The notes: generated by a model from the letters alone, not told the origin. A DNA stretch of 64,000 nt from JAEUJM01 sp044221555 (GCA_044221555.1 JBGAOY010000004.1:248001-312000); one strand, 5' to 3'; shown: positions 16,354 through 25,419, counted from the first letter of the stretch. Numbers and translations: made by a program.

Positions 16354-17151
16354 TCAGGGGGTCCAGGTGAAGTGCGGGGGGCGGCGCTCGAGGAAGGCGG
16401 CCAGGCCCTCGCCGGCGTCCGCGGCCTCGGCCGACACCGCCGCCCAGCGGGCCTCGACCTCGGGATCGACCGCCCCGGTGGTGCCGATCGAGGCGATCAT
16501 CTCCTTGGTGGCCTGCTGGGTGAGCAGCGAGCGCTCGTCCGCCAGCAGGCGGGCCAGGTGGTCCACCCGCTCGACGGCCAGGCCCGGGTCGAGGACCTCG
16601 TGCACCAGGCCGATGTGATGGGCCCGCTCGGCGCCGATGAGCTCGGCCGAGTAGAGCAGGTGCTTGGCCGCGGCCGGCCCGATGACGGCCACGGCCCGTT
16701 CGAGCGCGAACGGCGGGTAGACGATGCCGAGTCGGGCCGGGGTGATGCCGAACCGGGCCGACGACTCCGCGATGCGCAGGTCGCACGAGATGGCGATCTC
16801 GGCGCCGCCGCCCACGCACGACCCCTGGATGAACGCGATGGTGGGCCGCGGAAAGGCGGCCAGCGCGTCGTCGGCCGCCCGGTTCACCTCGTTGTAGGCG
16901 CTCCGGTCGGCCAGCGCGCTCAGCTCGGCGATGTCGGCGCCGGCGCAGAAGTGCTCGCCGGTCCCTCGCACCACCAGCACCCGCACCACGGGATCGTCGG
17001 CGAGCTCGGCGGTGACCACGGTGATGCCCGCCCACATGGCCTCGGTGACCGCGTTGCGCTTGGCCGGTCGGTTGAGCCACAGCGTGGCCACCGAGCCGTC
17101 GCGGGTGACCGCCAGCGGCTCGTCGGACGGGGGTCGGTCGAGGGGTGTCAC
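16354..17151 (-). CDS. crotonase (enoyl-CoA hydratase/isomerase) superfamily protein
   Basis: About 265 residues from a GTG at 17151; an earlier in-frame GTG at 17208 would add 19 non-conserved residues. Crotonase-fold blocks: LWLNRPAKRNAV, the oxyanion-hole segment HFCAGADIAEL, and GSCVGGGAEIAISCDLRIA. The glutamate corresponding to E144 of rat hydratase is present in GGGAEI. The position of E164 is alanine in TPARLGIVYP, where hydratases have PExxLG. It may therefore be an isomerase or another crotonase activity rather than a hydratase. The gene is divergent from ftsK, and the two 5' ends lie about 100 bp apart. Confidence 0.9.
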   Translation of the reverse strand: MTPLDRPPSDEPLAVTRDGSVATLWLNRPAKRNAVTEAMWAGITVVTAELADDPVVRVLVVRGTGEHFCAGADIAELSALADRSAYNEVNRAADDALAAFPRPTIAFIQGSCVGGGAEIAISCDLRIAESSARFGITPARLGIVYPPFALERAVAVIGPAAAKHLLYSAELIGAERAHHIGLVHEVLDPGLAVERVDHLARLLADERSLLTQQATKEMIASIGTTGAVDPEVEARWAAVSAEAADAGEGLAAFLERRPPHFTWTP

Positions 17152-17249
17152 CGTCGAATCATGGCCCACGTGGCCCCGCGCGGGGCGCGCTCGTCGCCCC
17201 GGTGACATCGCCTGTTGCCCCTGTTGCTGGTGTTAGCGTTGTGGCCACT

Positions 17250-19646
17250 GTGGCCAAGCACTCCAGTCGTTCCTCGGGGGCCGCCAAGACCGCCCCGAAG
17301 CGCCGCCCGGGCGCCCCCCGGTCCGGGGCCGGTCGCACCAAGGCGCCCCCGCCGCCGCCGACGATCCCGCAGCGCACCGCCGAATTCGCCGGCAAGGCAC
17401 TCGGCGGCCACGGGCCCGACATCGGCGGGCTGGTGCTCATCGCGCTGGGCGTGATCGCGGGCCTGGGCATCTACGGCGACCTCGTGGGCCCGGCCGGCAC
17501 GGCGCTGGCCGACGGCACGGGCGCGCTCATCGGCCTGTGCCGCTGGCTGGCCCCGCCGGTGCTGATCGTGCTCGGCATCGTCCTCATCCGTTCGGTGCCG
17601 CGGGCCGACGCCGATCCCGACGACGCCCGGCCCCCCGACCACACCGCCCGCCTGGTGGTGGGCTGCGCCCTGTTGCTCGTCGCGGTCACCGGCCTGCTCC
17701 ACCTGGTGGCGGGCGCCCCCGAGTGGGGCGACCCGGTGGCCGACTTCGGCGATGCGGGCGGGTACCTGGGCTTCGCCTCGGGCGCGCCCCTGCAGGCCGT
17801 GCTGGCCGTGTGGGGCGCGGCGCTGGTCCTGCTCACCGTGGCCGCGGTCGCCCTCGTGGTGCTCAGCCGGGTGCCCGTGCGGGTGGCCGCCGATCGCACC
17901 GCGGCGGGTGTCCGTCCTGCGGGCTCGGCGATGCGCCAGGCGTTCCAGTGGCTCTTCCGGGTGAGCGGCGACCGCCACGACGGCTTGGCGCCCCGCGAGG
18001 GCGCGGCCACGCTCTTCGACCAGGACGAGGGTGTCGAGCTCGACGCACCCCCGGCCAAGCCTGCGCTGCGAGCACCGAAGAAGCGGGCCATCGAGCCCGC
18101 GCTCGAGCCCATCCCCGCCACCGCTCGCGAGATCGGTCCACCCCGGCCGGTCAAGGGATCGCCGTGGAAGCTGCCGCCGGCCAACCTGCTCGAGCGCGCC
18201 GGTGAGCAGGCCGTCGACACGCGCCAGGTGGAGGCCACGGGCCGCGAGCTCGAGCGGGCGCTGGCCGAGCACGGCGTCGAGACCCGCCTGGTGGGCATGG
18301 TGGTGGGCCCCACCGTCACCCGCTTCGAGCTCGAGCTCGGGCCAGGGGTGAAGGTGGCCCGGGTCACCAGCCTCCACAAGGACATCGCCTACGCCATGGC
18401 GTCGCCCGACGTGCGCATCCTGGCGCCCATCCCCGGCCGTCAGGCCATCGGTGTCGAGGTGCCCAACGTCCGCCGCCAGCTGGTGGCGCTGGGCGACATC
18501 CTCGCCTCGCCCGAGGCCAAGAAGGCGGTGCACCCGCTCGAGGTCGCGGTGGGCCGCGACATCGCCGGCAAGGCCGTGATGGCCAACCTGGCCACGATGC
18601 CCCACATCCTCATCGCCGGCGCCACCGGCGCCGGCAAGTCGTCGTGCATCAACTCGATCATCACGTCGATCCTCATGCGGTCCACCCCGGACCAGGTGCG
18701 CATGATCCTCGTCGACCCGAAGCAGGTCGAGCTGGGCCAGTACGAGCGGTTGCCGCACCTGCTCACCCAGGTGGTCACCGACCCGAAGAAGGCGGCCAAC
18801 GCGCTGGCCTGGGCGTGCAAGGAGATGGATCGCCGCTACGACCTGCTGTCCGAGGCGGGCGTGCGCGACATCACGGGCTACAACGCCAAGTTCGACCGGG
18901 GCGAGCTGCGCCAGGGGCCACCGCCCGGCGAGGGCGCCGACGGCGACGAGCTGCCGGCCGAGGAGCGCATGCCGTTCATCCTGGTGGTGGTCGACGAGTT
19001 GAACGACCTGATGATGGTGGCGGCGCGCGACGTCGAGGCGTCGATCACCCGCATCGCCCAGAAGGCCCGCGCCGTGGGCATCCACCTGGTGGTGGCCACG
19101 CAGCGGCCGTCGGTCAACGTCATCACCGGCGTGATCAAGGCCAACATCCCGGCTCGGCTCGCGTTCGCCGTGGCCAGCCTCCAGGACAGCCGGGTGATCC
19201 TCGACCAGCCCGGCGCCGAGCGGCTCGTGGGCCAGGGCGACATGTTGCTGCTGGGTGCCACGTCGAGCGTGCCCCACCGCATCCAGGGCTCGTGGGTCAC
19301 CGAGGACGAGGTGCGCCACGTGGCCAGCGCCTGGCGCGACCAGGCGCCCGACGTGGCCTACGTGAAGGGCGTCGACGGGGCCGACGGCGCCGACGAGCTC
19401 ACCGCGGGCACTCCCGGCACTGGCGGCGACGGCGACGACGACGAGCTGTTGCGTCAGGCCATGGACCTCGTGGTGCGCAGCCAGCTGGGATCGACCTCGA
19501 TGCTGCAGCGCAAGCTCCGGGTCGGGTTCGCCCGCGCCGGGCGGCTGATGGACCTGCTCGAGCAGCAGGGCGTGGTCGGCCCGTCCGAGGGATCGAAGTC
19601 CCGCGCCGTGCTCATGACCGTCGAGGAGCTCGACGGCATCACCTGA
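17250..19646 (+). CDS. ftsK: DNA translocase FtsK/SpoIIIE
   Basis: ATP-driven DNA pump at the division septum that clears and orients the chromosome termini. About 798 residues. A basic, Pro-rich N-terminus is followed by four hydrophobic membrane segments within residues 45-220. The motor has Walker A GATGAGKS at 457-464 and Walker B ILVVVDELNDLM near 573. The C-terminal gamma winged helix starts near DDELLRQAMDLVVRSQ (about 730) and contains GRLMDLLEQQGVVGPSEGSKSR. GTG 17250 is preferred because a TAGCGT box (17234-17239) places the transcript start just before it; a GTG at 17241 is also in frame. Confidence 0.95.
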   Translation: MAKHSSRSSGAAKTAPKRRPGAPRSGAGRTKAPPPPPTIPQRTAEFAGKALGGHGPDIGGLVLIALGVIAGLGIYGDLVGPAGTALADGTGALIGLCRWLAPPVLIVLGIVLIRSVPRADADPDDARPPDHTARLVVGCALLLVAVTGLLHLVAGAPEWGDPVADFGDAGGYLGFASGAPLQAVLAVWGAALVLLTVAAVALVVLSRVPVRVAADRTAAGVRPAGSAMRQAFQWLFRVSGDRHDGLAPREGAATLFDQDEGVELDAPPAKPALRAPKKRAIEPALEPIPATAREIGPPRPVKGSPWKLPPANLLERAGEQAVDTRQVEATGRELERALAEHGVETRLVGMVVGPTVTRFELELGPGVKVARVTSLHKDIAYAMASPDVRILAPIPGRQAIGVEVPNVRRQLVALGDILASPEAKKAVHPLEVAVGRDIAGKAVMANLATMPHILIAGATGAGKSSCINSIITSILMRSTPDQVRMILVDPKQVELGQYERLPHLLTQVVTDPKKAANALAWACKEMDRRYDLLSEAGVRDITGYNAKFDRGELRQGPPPGEGADGDELPAEERMPFILVVVDELNDLMMVAARDVEASITRIAQKARAVGIHLVVATQRPSVNVITGVIKANIPARLAFAVASLQDSRVILDQPGAERLVGQGDMLLLGATSSVPHRIQGSWVTEDEVRHVASAWRDQAPDVAYVKGVDGADGADELTAGTPGTGGDGDDDELLRQAMDLVVRSQLGSTSMLQRKLRVGFARAGRLMDLLEQQGVVGPSEGSKSRAVLMTVEELDGIT

Positions 19647-19722
19647 CCGCACGGCATCCGGCGGGGTGCCCCCGTGTCCGGTCGTCGGCGCCACGGAGTC
19701 GGAGCGTCGCAGGCCTGCCATG

Positions 19723-19746
19723 ATCCCCGAGCGGCTGATCGGGGAT
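19723..19746. terminator. hairpin in the ftsK-rimO gap, probable terminator
   Basis: ATCCCCGA (19723-19730) and TCGGGGAT (19739-19746) form a perfect 8-bp stem with an 8-base loop, 77 bases after the ftsK stop. The 225-bp gap otherwise holds only the rimO -10 box. Confidence 0.45.
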
Positions 19747-19859
19747 GCGCAGCAGGCCGCCGCCACGGCGTCGGACGTACGCCAGGTCTGCCCGGTGGGC
19801 GAGGGACGAGCGAGCAATGACGGTGGTGATGAGGCGCCAGCCGAAGAACCAAAGACAGG

Positions 19860-19865
19860 TACCCT
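19860..19865 (+). promoter_or_regulatory. -10 box TACCCT of rimO, leaderless layout
   Basis: TACCCT lies six bases before the GTG start of rimO, with no Shine-Dalgarno. Confidence 0.45.
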
Positions 19866-19871
19866 GGGCGG

Positions 19872-21134
19872 GTGAACCCGAGGCGATTCTGGGTGGAGAC
19901 CCTCGGCTGTCCGAAGAACGAGGTCGACTCCGACAAGCTGGTGGGGACGCTCCTGGCCGACGGCTTGGTCCGTGCCGACACCGCCGACGACGCCGACCTG
20001 GTGGTGGTCAACACCTGCGCGTTCGTGGAAGAGGCCCGCCAGGAGTCGATCGACACGGTGCTGGCGCTGGGGGAGCAGCGTCGCCCGGGTGCCGAGCTGG
20101 TGGTGACCGGCTGCATGGCCGAGCGCTACGGCACCGAGTTGGCCCAGGCCCTGCCCGAGGCCGACGCCGTGGTGGGCTTCGGTGTGCCCGTGACCATCGG
20201 CGCCAAGCCCTCGGCGCCCGCGTTCGACCTGCTGAACCTGCCCCGGCCGCGTTCATCGGTGCCGTGGGCCTACGTGAAGGTCGCCGAGGGCTGCGACCGG
20301 GCCTGCGGCTTCTGCGCCATCCCGAGCTTCCGGGGCCCGCAGCGGTCACGCACGGTCGATTCGATCCTGGACGAGGTGGATGCCCTCGGGGTCCGCGAGG
20401 TGGTGCTGGTGGCGCAGGACCTGGCCTCGTTCGGTCGCGACCAGGGCCACGGCGAGCGCGCCATCGTGCCCCTCGTCGAGGCGGTGGCGGCGCGGGTCGA
20501 CCGGGTGCGACTGCTCTACCTCTACCCCTCTGATCTCACCGACGGGCTCGTGGAGGCCATCTGCGCCACGGGGGTGCCCTACTTCGACCTCTCGCTGCAG
20601 CACGTGTCGCGACCGCTCCTGCGCCGCATGCGCCGCTGGGGCGACGGCGAGCGCTTCCTCGAGCGCATGGCCGCGATCCGGCGACGTGCGCCCGACGCCG
20701 CCTTCCGGTCGAACTTCATCGTGGGCTACCCCGGCGAGACCGAGGACGACCACGATCGCCTGCTCGACTTCGTGGACCGGGCCCAGCTCGACTGGTGCGG
20801 CTTCTTCCGGTACTCCGAGGAGACCGGCACCTACGCCGCCGACCTGGACGGCCTCGTGGACGAGGGACTGGTGGCCGAGCGCCTCGCCGAACTGGGCGAG
20901 CGTCAGGACGCCATCACCGCAGCACGCCGGGTCGACCTGATCGGGCGCGAGGTGGAGGTGCTGGTCGACACACCGGGCGTGGCTCGGTCGCACCGGGAGG
21001 CCCCTGAGATCGACGGGGTGATCACCGTGCCCGATCACCTCGAGGCCGGCACGTTCCACACGGTCGTCGTCACGGACGCGATCGGGCCCGACCTGCTCGC
21101 CGCGCCCCGCGTGATGAGCGGGGTGCCCGGGTGA
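19872..21134 (+). CDS. rimO: ribosomal protein S12 methylthiotransferase RimO
   Basis: Radical-SAM methylthiotransferase of 420 residues that modifies the conserved aspartate of ribosomal protein S12. The N-terminal UPF0004 domain opens with the RimO-specific ETLGCPKNEVDSDKL (C13). VVNTCAFVEEARQESID carries the second cluster cysteine. The SAM cluster is in CDRACGFCAIPSFRG (CxxxCxxC). A C-terminal TRAM domain contains GREVEVLVDTPG. The GTG at 19872 follows TACCCT. The stop overlaps the pgsA GTG (GTGA), so rimO, pgsA and cinA form an operon. Confidence 0.95.
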   Translation: MNPRRFWVETLGCPKNEVDSDKLVGTLLADGLVRADTADDADLVVVNTCAFVEEARQESIDTVLALGEQRRPGAELVVTGCMAERYGTELAQALPEADAVVGFGVPVTIGAKPSAPAFDLLNLPRPRSSVPWAYVKVAEGCDRACGFCAIPSFRGPQRSRTVDSILDEVDALGVREVVLVAQDLASFGRDQGHGERAIVPLVEAVAARVDRVRLLYLYPSDLTDGLVEAICATGVPYFDLSLQHVSRPLLRRMRRWGDGERFLERMAAIRRRAPDAAFRSNFIVGYPGETEDDHDRLLDFVDRAQLDWCGFFRYSEETGTYAADLDGLVDEGLVAERLAELGERQDAITAARRVDLIGREVEVLVDTPGVARSHREAPEIDGVITVPDHLEAGTFHTVVVTDAIGPDLLAAPRVMSGVPG

Positions 21135-21745
21135 CCGCCGGCCCGCGCCCGGAGGTGGCGGCGCGGGGCGGGTTCGGCCCGTCGGCGATCGCCACCCCGG
21201 CCAACGCGCTCACCATCACCCGGTTGTTCGTGTCGCCGGTGCTGTTCGCCATGCTGGCCCGCGACTACGTGTCGTGGCCGGCCACGGCGCTGTGGGCCGT
21301 GCTCGCCCTCACCGACGGCTTGGACGGCTGGGTCGCCCGGCGCCACGGTGCCACCCGCTCCGGCGCCTTCCTCGACCCGCTGGCCGACAAGGTGCTGGTG
21401 TTGGGTGCCATGGCCGTGTTGGTGGGCACCGGGGCGTTCGGTTGGCTGCCCGTGGTGCTGATCGGCGCCCGTGAGCTGGGCATCAGCCTCTACCGCACGT
21501 ACTGGGGTCGCCACGGCCTGGCGATCCCCGCCCGGCGCAGCGCCAAGGCCAAGACGGTGGTGCAGGAGCTGGCGGTCACCGCGGTGATCTGCCCGCCGGT
21601 CGCCGCGCACCTGCCCTGGCTGGGCGAGACGCTGCTCTGGGTCGCCGTGGTGCTCACCGTCGTGAGCGGCGCCCAGTACCTGCTCGACGGTCGTCGTGCC
21701 GTCACCACCATGGGCGCCGACATCGGCCCCGACACAGGGAGCTGA
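21131..21745 (+). CDS. pgsA: CDP-diacylglycerol--glycerol-3-phosphate 3-phosphatidyltransferase
   Basis: Integral membrane enzyme of 204 residues that makes phosphatidylglycerophosphate. The CDP-alcohol phosphotransferase signature D-G-x2-D-G-x2-A-R-x8-G-x3-D-x3-D is complete: DGLDGWVARRHG, then GAFLDPLADK, at about residues 59-83. Several hydrophobic helices follow, to residue 190. It overlaps rimO by four bases (GTGA) and is followed two bases later by cinA, the common rimO-pgsA-cinA order. A related phosphatidyltransferase with a different alcohol acceptor is possible, but this context favours PgsA. Confidence 0.92.
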   Translation: MTAGPRPEVAARGGFGPSAIATPANALTITRLFVSPVLFAMLARDYVSWPATALWAVLALTDGLDGWVARRHGATRSGAFLDPLADKVLVLGAMAVLVGTGAFGWLPVVLIGARELGISLYRTYWGRHGLAIPARRSAKAKTVVQELAVTAVICPPVAAHLPWLGETLLWVAVVLTVVSGAQYLLDGRRAVTTMGADIGPDTGS

Positions 21746-21747
21746 TC

Positions 21748-22992
21748 GTGCGCTGTGAGGTCATCGCCGTGGGTACCGAGCTGTTGCTCGGTCAGATCGT
21801 GGACACCAACTCGTCGTGGATCGGCGAGCAGCTGACGCTGTCGGGCATCGACTCGCACTTCCAGACCAAGGTGGGCGACAACGCCGAGCGGATCGCGTCG
21901 GCGCTGCGCATCGCCCTCGACCGAAGCGATGCGGTGATCATGTGCGGCGGCCTGGGGCCGACCCAGGACGACATCACCCGCGACGTGATCGCCGATGTGC
22001 TCGGGGTCCGACTGGTGCGCCGCGCCGACCTCGAGGAGCGGATCCGTGCCATGTTCGGCTCCCGCGGCCGGGAGATGCCGGGGAACAACCTGCGCCAGGC
22101 CGACGTGCCCGAGGGGGCCGACGTGCTGGCCGAGATGCCGGGCACCGCCCCGGGTCTGCGCTGCCCGGTGGGCGAGTCGCAGGTGATCTACGCCGTGCCG
22201 GGCGTGCCGTACGAGATGAAGGAGATGGTCGGCGGCAGCGTGCTCGCCGACCTGCGCCGGCGCGCCGGGGTGTCCGCGGTCATCCGCAGTCGCACCCTGC
22301 GCACCTGGGGACACTCCGAGTCGGGGCTGGCGGAGATGCTGGCCGATCGCATCGTCGAGCTCGACGAGATCGGCAACCCCACCCTCGCCTTCCTCGCCAG
22401 CGGCATCGAGGGCCTCAAGGTCCGCATCACCGCCAAGGCGGCCGACGACGCCGCCGCCGAGGCGATCCTCGACGACGAGGAGGCCCGGCTCCGCACGATC
22501 ATCGGGCACCTGGTGTTCGGCACCGACGGCCAGACCATGGAGTCGGTGGTGATCGACCTGCTCCGTGAGCGGGGCCTCACGCTCGCGGTGGCCGAGTCGC
22601 TCACCGGTGGCCTGATCACCAGCCGCCTCACCGAGGTGCCCGGCTCGAGCGACGTGCTGCTCGGTGGCGTCGTCAGCTACGCGTCCGAGGTGAAGTTCGA
22701 CCTGCTCGACGTGCCCGAGGGGCCGGTGGTGTCGGAGCAGGCGGCCCGCGCGATGGCCGAGGGGGTGCGGCGCCGGCTCGGTGCCGACGTGGGCATCAGC
22801 GTCACCGGTGTGGCCGGCCCCGCGGAGCAGGAGGGCCAACCCGTGGGCACGGTGTTCCTGGGCGTGGCGCTCGGCGACACCGGCCATGCCGTGGGCACGC
22901 GCCTCCCAGGCGATCGCCAGCGCATCCGCGAATTCTCGACCATCAGCGTGCTGAACCTGCTGCGTGAGCGCCTGACCGCACGATCCGGCTGA
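21748..22992 (+). CDS. cinA: CinA family protein (molybdopterin-binding domain plus nicotinamide-nucleotide amidase domain)
   Basis: Protein of 414 residues with the full two-domain architecture. Residues 1-170 form the MoCF/COG1058 domain (VGTELLLGQIVDTNS, MCGGLGPTQDDITRD). Residues about 260-410 form the PncC amidase domain (LAVAESLTGGLITSRLTEVPG, GVVSYASEVKFDLL, ISVTGVAGP). In bacteria CinA recycles pyridine nucleotides through ADP-ribose pyrophosphatase and NMN deamidase activities. Start GTG 21748, two bases after pgsA. In mycobacteria and others cinA often lies upstream of recA; here four genes intervene. Confidence 0.94.
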   Translation: MRCEVIAVGTELLLGQIVDTNSSWIGEQLTLSGIDSHFQTKVGDNAERIASALRIALDRSDAVIMCGGLGPTQDDITRDVIADVLGVRLVRRADLEERIRAMFGSRGREMPGNNLRQADVPEGADVLAEMPGTAPGLRCPVGESQVIYAVPGVPYEMKEMVGGSVLADLRRRAGVSAVIRSRTLRTWGHSESGLAEMLADRIVELDEIGNPTLAFLASGIEGLKVRITAKAADDAAAEAILDDEEARLRTIIGHLVFGTDGQTMESVVIDLLRERGLTLAVAESLTGGLITSRLTEVPGSSDVLLGGVVSYASEVKFDLLDVPEGPVVSEQAARAMAEGVRRRLGADVGISVTGVAGPAEQEGQPVGTVFLGVALGDTGHAVGTRLPGDRQRIREFSTISVLNLLRERLTARSG

Positions 22993-23074
22993 GGGCCGGT
23001 ACTCTCCGCCCTCTCGCCCGTCCACGCCGCCTGTTCACGTTCGCTCGCCGCCCGTCACGCCGGAGACCACCGCA

Positions 23075-23536
23075 TTGGCCGCCCACGATCGCCATCCCAC
23101 CCGCCGGCGGGCGCCGGTCATCGCGGTCCTGGCGCTCGGGCTCGCCACGGCGGCCGTCGCCGGAGGCTGCGGCGGAGGGGTGGATAGGGCCGACGGCACC
23201 ACCGAGGCGCCGCCGTCCACCGCGGTGGCCGCCACGACCACGGTCGGCGCACCGTCCACCACGAGCACCACCGCGGCCGATCCCGAGACCACCGACACCC
23301 TGTCCGCGACCACGGTCGCGGGAGGTGACGTCCCTCCCGCCGACCCGCCGGGCGACCTCGGGGACGACCCCCAACTCGACGCCCTCGCCGACGACTGCTT
23401 CAGCGGCCGGTTCGCGGCCTGCGACCAGCTGTTCTTCGACAGCGACGAAGGATCGCGCTACGAGGCCTACGGCGACTCGTGTGGAGGTAGGAACGAGCCT
23501 GCCGGTCTCTGCGTGACCATCTACGGCCAGGGCTGA
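23075..23536 (+). CDS. exported protein with one four-cysteine module (member A of a three-gene family)
   Basis: Protein of 153 residues from a TTG start. The N-terminus has an export signal ending AAVAGGC32, a weak lipobox because alanine occupies the -3 position. A Thr/Pro/Ala-rich linker follows to residue 93. The C-terminal module contains LDALADDCF, ACDQLFF and YGDSCGG, with cysteines at 108, 116, 136 and 146. The same module occurs twice in each of the next two genes. A TACTCT box at 23000-23005 may be the promoter. Function unknown; likely surface-anchored and disulphide-stabilised. Confidence 0.82.
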   Translation: MAAHDRHPTRRRAPVIAVLALGLATAAVAGGCGGGVDRADGTTEAPPSTAVAATTTVGAPSTTSTTAADPETTDTLSATTVAGGDVPPADPPGDLGDDPQLDALADDCFSGRFAACDQLFFDSDEGSRYEAYGDSCGGRNEPAGLCVTIYGQG

Positions 23537-23579
23537 TCCAGCCAACGACTAGTTTTCGCACGACCCCCAAGGAGCACTC

Positions 23580-24221
23580 ATGACCCGCCGACTCGTCCTC
23601 ATGGCAGCCGCCCTCCTCCTCGTCCTCGCCGCGTGTGGCAGCGGGGTCGACGAGAACGGGTCCGACATCACGGTCAACGACACCAAGCCCGACTCCACCG
23701 AGACCACGCAGACGACCGACACCACCGCCCCGGACAACGGCGACATACCGCCGGGCCAGGACCCGCGGAACATCCTGGGCGACGACGAGGACCTGAACGA
23801 CCTGGCCAACGAGTGCTTCGACGGCGACATGGCGTCGTGCGACCAGCTCTTCGCCGACACGCCGTCCGACTCCGACCTCGAGGCCTACAGCCAGACGTGC
23901 GGCGGTCGCATCGACGAGCAGTCCGGCGCGCCAGGCTGCCAGGCGCGGTTCGACCCGGGTGAGCCACAGGCCCCGGGCAACCTCTCCGACGACCCCACGC
24001 TCGCCGACTCGAGCGCGACGGAGATCTCGAGCTTCGAGGACCAGGCCCAGGAGTGCTTCGGCGGCGACCTCGCGGCGTGTGACGCGCTCTTCTTCGACAC
24101 GCCGGTCGGCTCGGACTTCGAGACGTACGGCAGCACGTGTGGTGGCATCGTCGAGATCGGGGTGCGCGGCAGTTGTGAGGATCTGGTGGGCAGCGGCGCC
24201 GGGTCGTCCAGCGGCAACTAG
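23580..24221 (+). CDS. lipoprotein with two four-cysteine modules (member B)
   Basis: Lipoprotein of 213 residues. The signal peptide MTRRLVLMAAALLLVLAAC carries a good lipobox with C19. A Thr/Asp-rich linker (20-65) precedes two modules. Module 1 has C79, C87, C107, C120; module 2 has C159, C167, C187, C199. Shared motifs are CFxGDxxxCDxLF and Y-x3-TCGG. A strong AAGGAG ribosome site lies just before the ATG, 43 bases after member A. Two modules in one chain suggest internal duplication. Function unknown. Confidence 0.85.
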   Translation: MTRRLVLMAAALLLVLAACGSGVDENGSDITVNDTKPDSTETTQTTDTTAPDNGDIPPGQDPRNILGDDEDLNDLANECFDGDMASCDQLFADTPSDSDLEAYSQTCGGRIDEQSGAPGCQARFDPGEPQAPGNLSDDPTLADSSATEISSFEDQAQECFGGDLAACDALFFDTPVGSDFETYGSTCGGIVEIGVRGSCEDLVGSGAGSSSGN

Positions 24222-24262
24222 CGCGACCCCCGATCCGGGTGCTCACCGAGGCGCGTGCCCAC

Positions 24263-24874
24263 GTGACCCGGCGCGCCCTCGCGCCCGTGCTGGTGCTCGT
24301 CGCGGGGCTGACGCTCGTCGTGGCCTGCGGCAGTGGGGTGCGCCAGGCGGACGCGCCGGCCAGCACCACCGTGGTGGGAACGGGGGGCGACACGGTCCTG
24401 GTGCCGCCCACCGCCGGCCCCAGGACCGTGCCGGCGGGGGAGGACCCGTCGGGGGTGCTGGGTGACGACCCCGAGCTGAACGAGTTGGCCCAGGCCTGCT
24501 TCGGGGGCGACCTGTTCGCCTGCGACACGCTGTTCACCCGCACGGAGGTGGACAGCGACCTCGAGGCCTACAGCCAGACCTGCGGCGGCCGCATCGAGGC
24601 GCAACCGGGTGCCCCGGGCTGCGCCGACCGCTTCGATGCGCCGCCCCCGGATCCCGAGCCGCCCGGTGCGCTGGGCGACGACGCCGCCCTCGACGCGTTG
24701 GCCGACGACTGTTTCGGCGGCGACCTCGGCGCCTGCGACGACCTCTACCTGCAGGCGGACGTGGGCTCCGACTACGAGTCCTACGGCTCCACCTGCGGCG
24801 GCCGGCTCACGCTCGGCAGCGACGGCGGCTGCGAGTCGCAGTTCGGCGGGGGCACGTCCGCGGGGTCGGGTTAG
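24263..24874 (+). CDS. lipoprotein with two four-cysteine modules (member C)
   Basis: Lipoprotein of 203 residues. The GTG at 24263 is chosen because it gives MTRRALAPVLVLVAGLTLVV with lipid-attachment C22, matching member B; an earlier GTG at 24239 adds eight residues. Module 1 cysteines are C79, C87, C107, C120, exactly the same numbers as in member B; module 2 has C150, C158, C178, C190. EAYSQTCGGRIE is shared almost unchanged with member B. It lies 41 bases after member B and faces msrB tail to tail. Function unknown. Confidence 0.84.
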   Translation: MTRRALAPVLVLVAGLTLVVACGSGVRQADAPASTTVVGTGGDTVLVPPTAGPRTVPAGEDPSGVLGDDPELNELAQACFGGDLFACDTLFTRTEVDSDLEAYSQTCGGRIEAQPGAPGCADRFDAPPPDPEPPGALGDDAALDALADDCFGGDLGACDDLYLQADVGSDYESYGSTCGGRLTLGSDGGCESQFGGGTSAGSG

Positions 24875-24895
24875 CCGACGCGTCGCCGGGGCGCC

Positions 24896-25354
24896 TCACC
24901 GCGTGCCGGCGTCGGGCTCGCCGGGGGCGTCGTCGGCGTCGGCGACCGGATCGTCGGCGGACTGCGGGTCGAGCCGCAGCGAGGCCGAGTTCATGCAGAA
25001 GCGCTGCCCGGTGGGCGCGGGCCCGTCGGGGAACACGTGGCCCAGGTGGGCCCCGCAGTTGGCGCACAGGGCCTCGGTGCGGACCATGCCGAACGAGCGG
25101 TCCGACTCGGTGACCACCGCGTCGCTGTCGAGGGCCTGGAAGAAGCTCGGCCAGCCGGTGCCCGAGTCGAACTTGGTGTCGGACGAGAACAGCGCGGCGT
25201 CACAGCAGATGCAGCGGTAGGTGCCGTCGTCCTTGGTGTCCCAGTAGGCGCCGGTGAACGCCCGCTCGGTGCCCTTCTCCCGGGTCACGTGGTACTGCTC
25301 GGGGGTGAGGCGGGCTCGGTACTCGTCGTCGGTGGCGGGTGGGCGTGGGCTCAT
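24896..25354 (-). CDS. msrB: peptide-methionine (R)-S-oxide reductase
   Basis: Repair enzyme of 152 residues that reduces methionine-R-sulphoxide in proteins. It carries the zinc-binding CxxC pairs CICC and CANC, the substrate loop GTGWPSF, the GHVFPDGP block, and the catalytic cysteine in RFCMNSASL. All family landmarks are present. The C-terminal 20 residues are Asp/Ala-rich and variable. It is divergent from recA; the SOS-type recA promoter at 25.4 kb lies only about 40 bp from the msrB start, so damage control of msrB is conceivable but unproven. Confidence 0.96.
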   Translation of the reverse strand: MSPRPPATDDEYRARLTPEQYHVTREKGTERAFTGAYWDTKDDGTYRCICCDAALFSSDTKFDSGTGWPSFFQALDSDAVVTESDRSFGMVRTEALCANCGAHLGHVFPDGPAPTGQRFCMNSASLRLDPQSADDPVADADDAPGEPDAGTR

Positions 25355-25390
25355 GATGGGCTCGGCTCCTCGGGTTTCTCGTCGGGGTAC

Positions 25391-25419
25391 TTGATCGAAC
25401 GAACGTTCGAAACTACGAT
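25391..25419 (+). promoter_or_regulatory. LexA-controlled promoter of recA with a perfect SOS box
   Basis: TCGAACGAACGTTCGA at 25395-25410 is a perfect match to the actinobacterial SOS box TCGAAC-N4-GTTCGA. It sits between a -35 like TTGATC (25391-25396) and a -10 like TACGAT (25414-25419) with a 17-bp spacer, so bound LexA would occlude RNA polymerase. The predicted transcript would carry a leader of about 210 bases before recA. Orientation follows the hexamers; msrB on the other strand is only 40 bp away. Confidence 0.8.

Noticed and set aside
17148..19817. Long minus-strand open frame opposite ftsK
   Set aside because: No conserved motif, and composition typical of an antisense shadow; ftsK is intact on the other strand.
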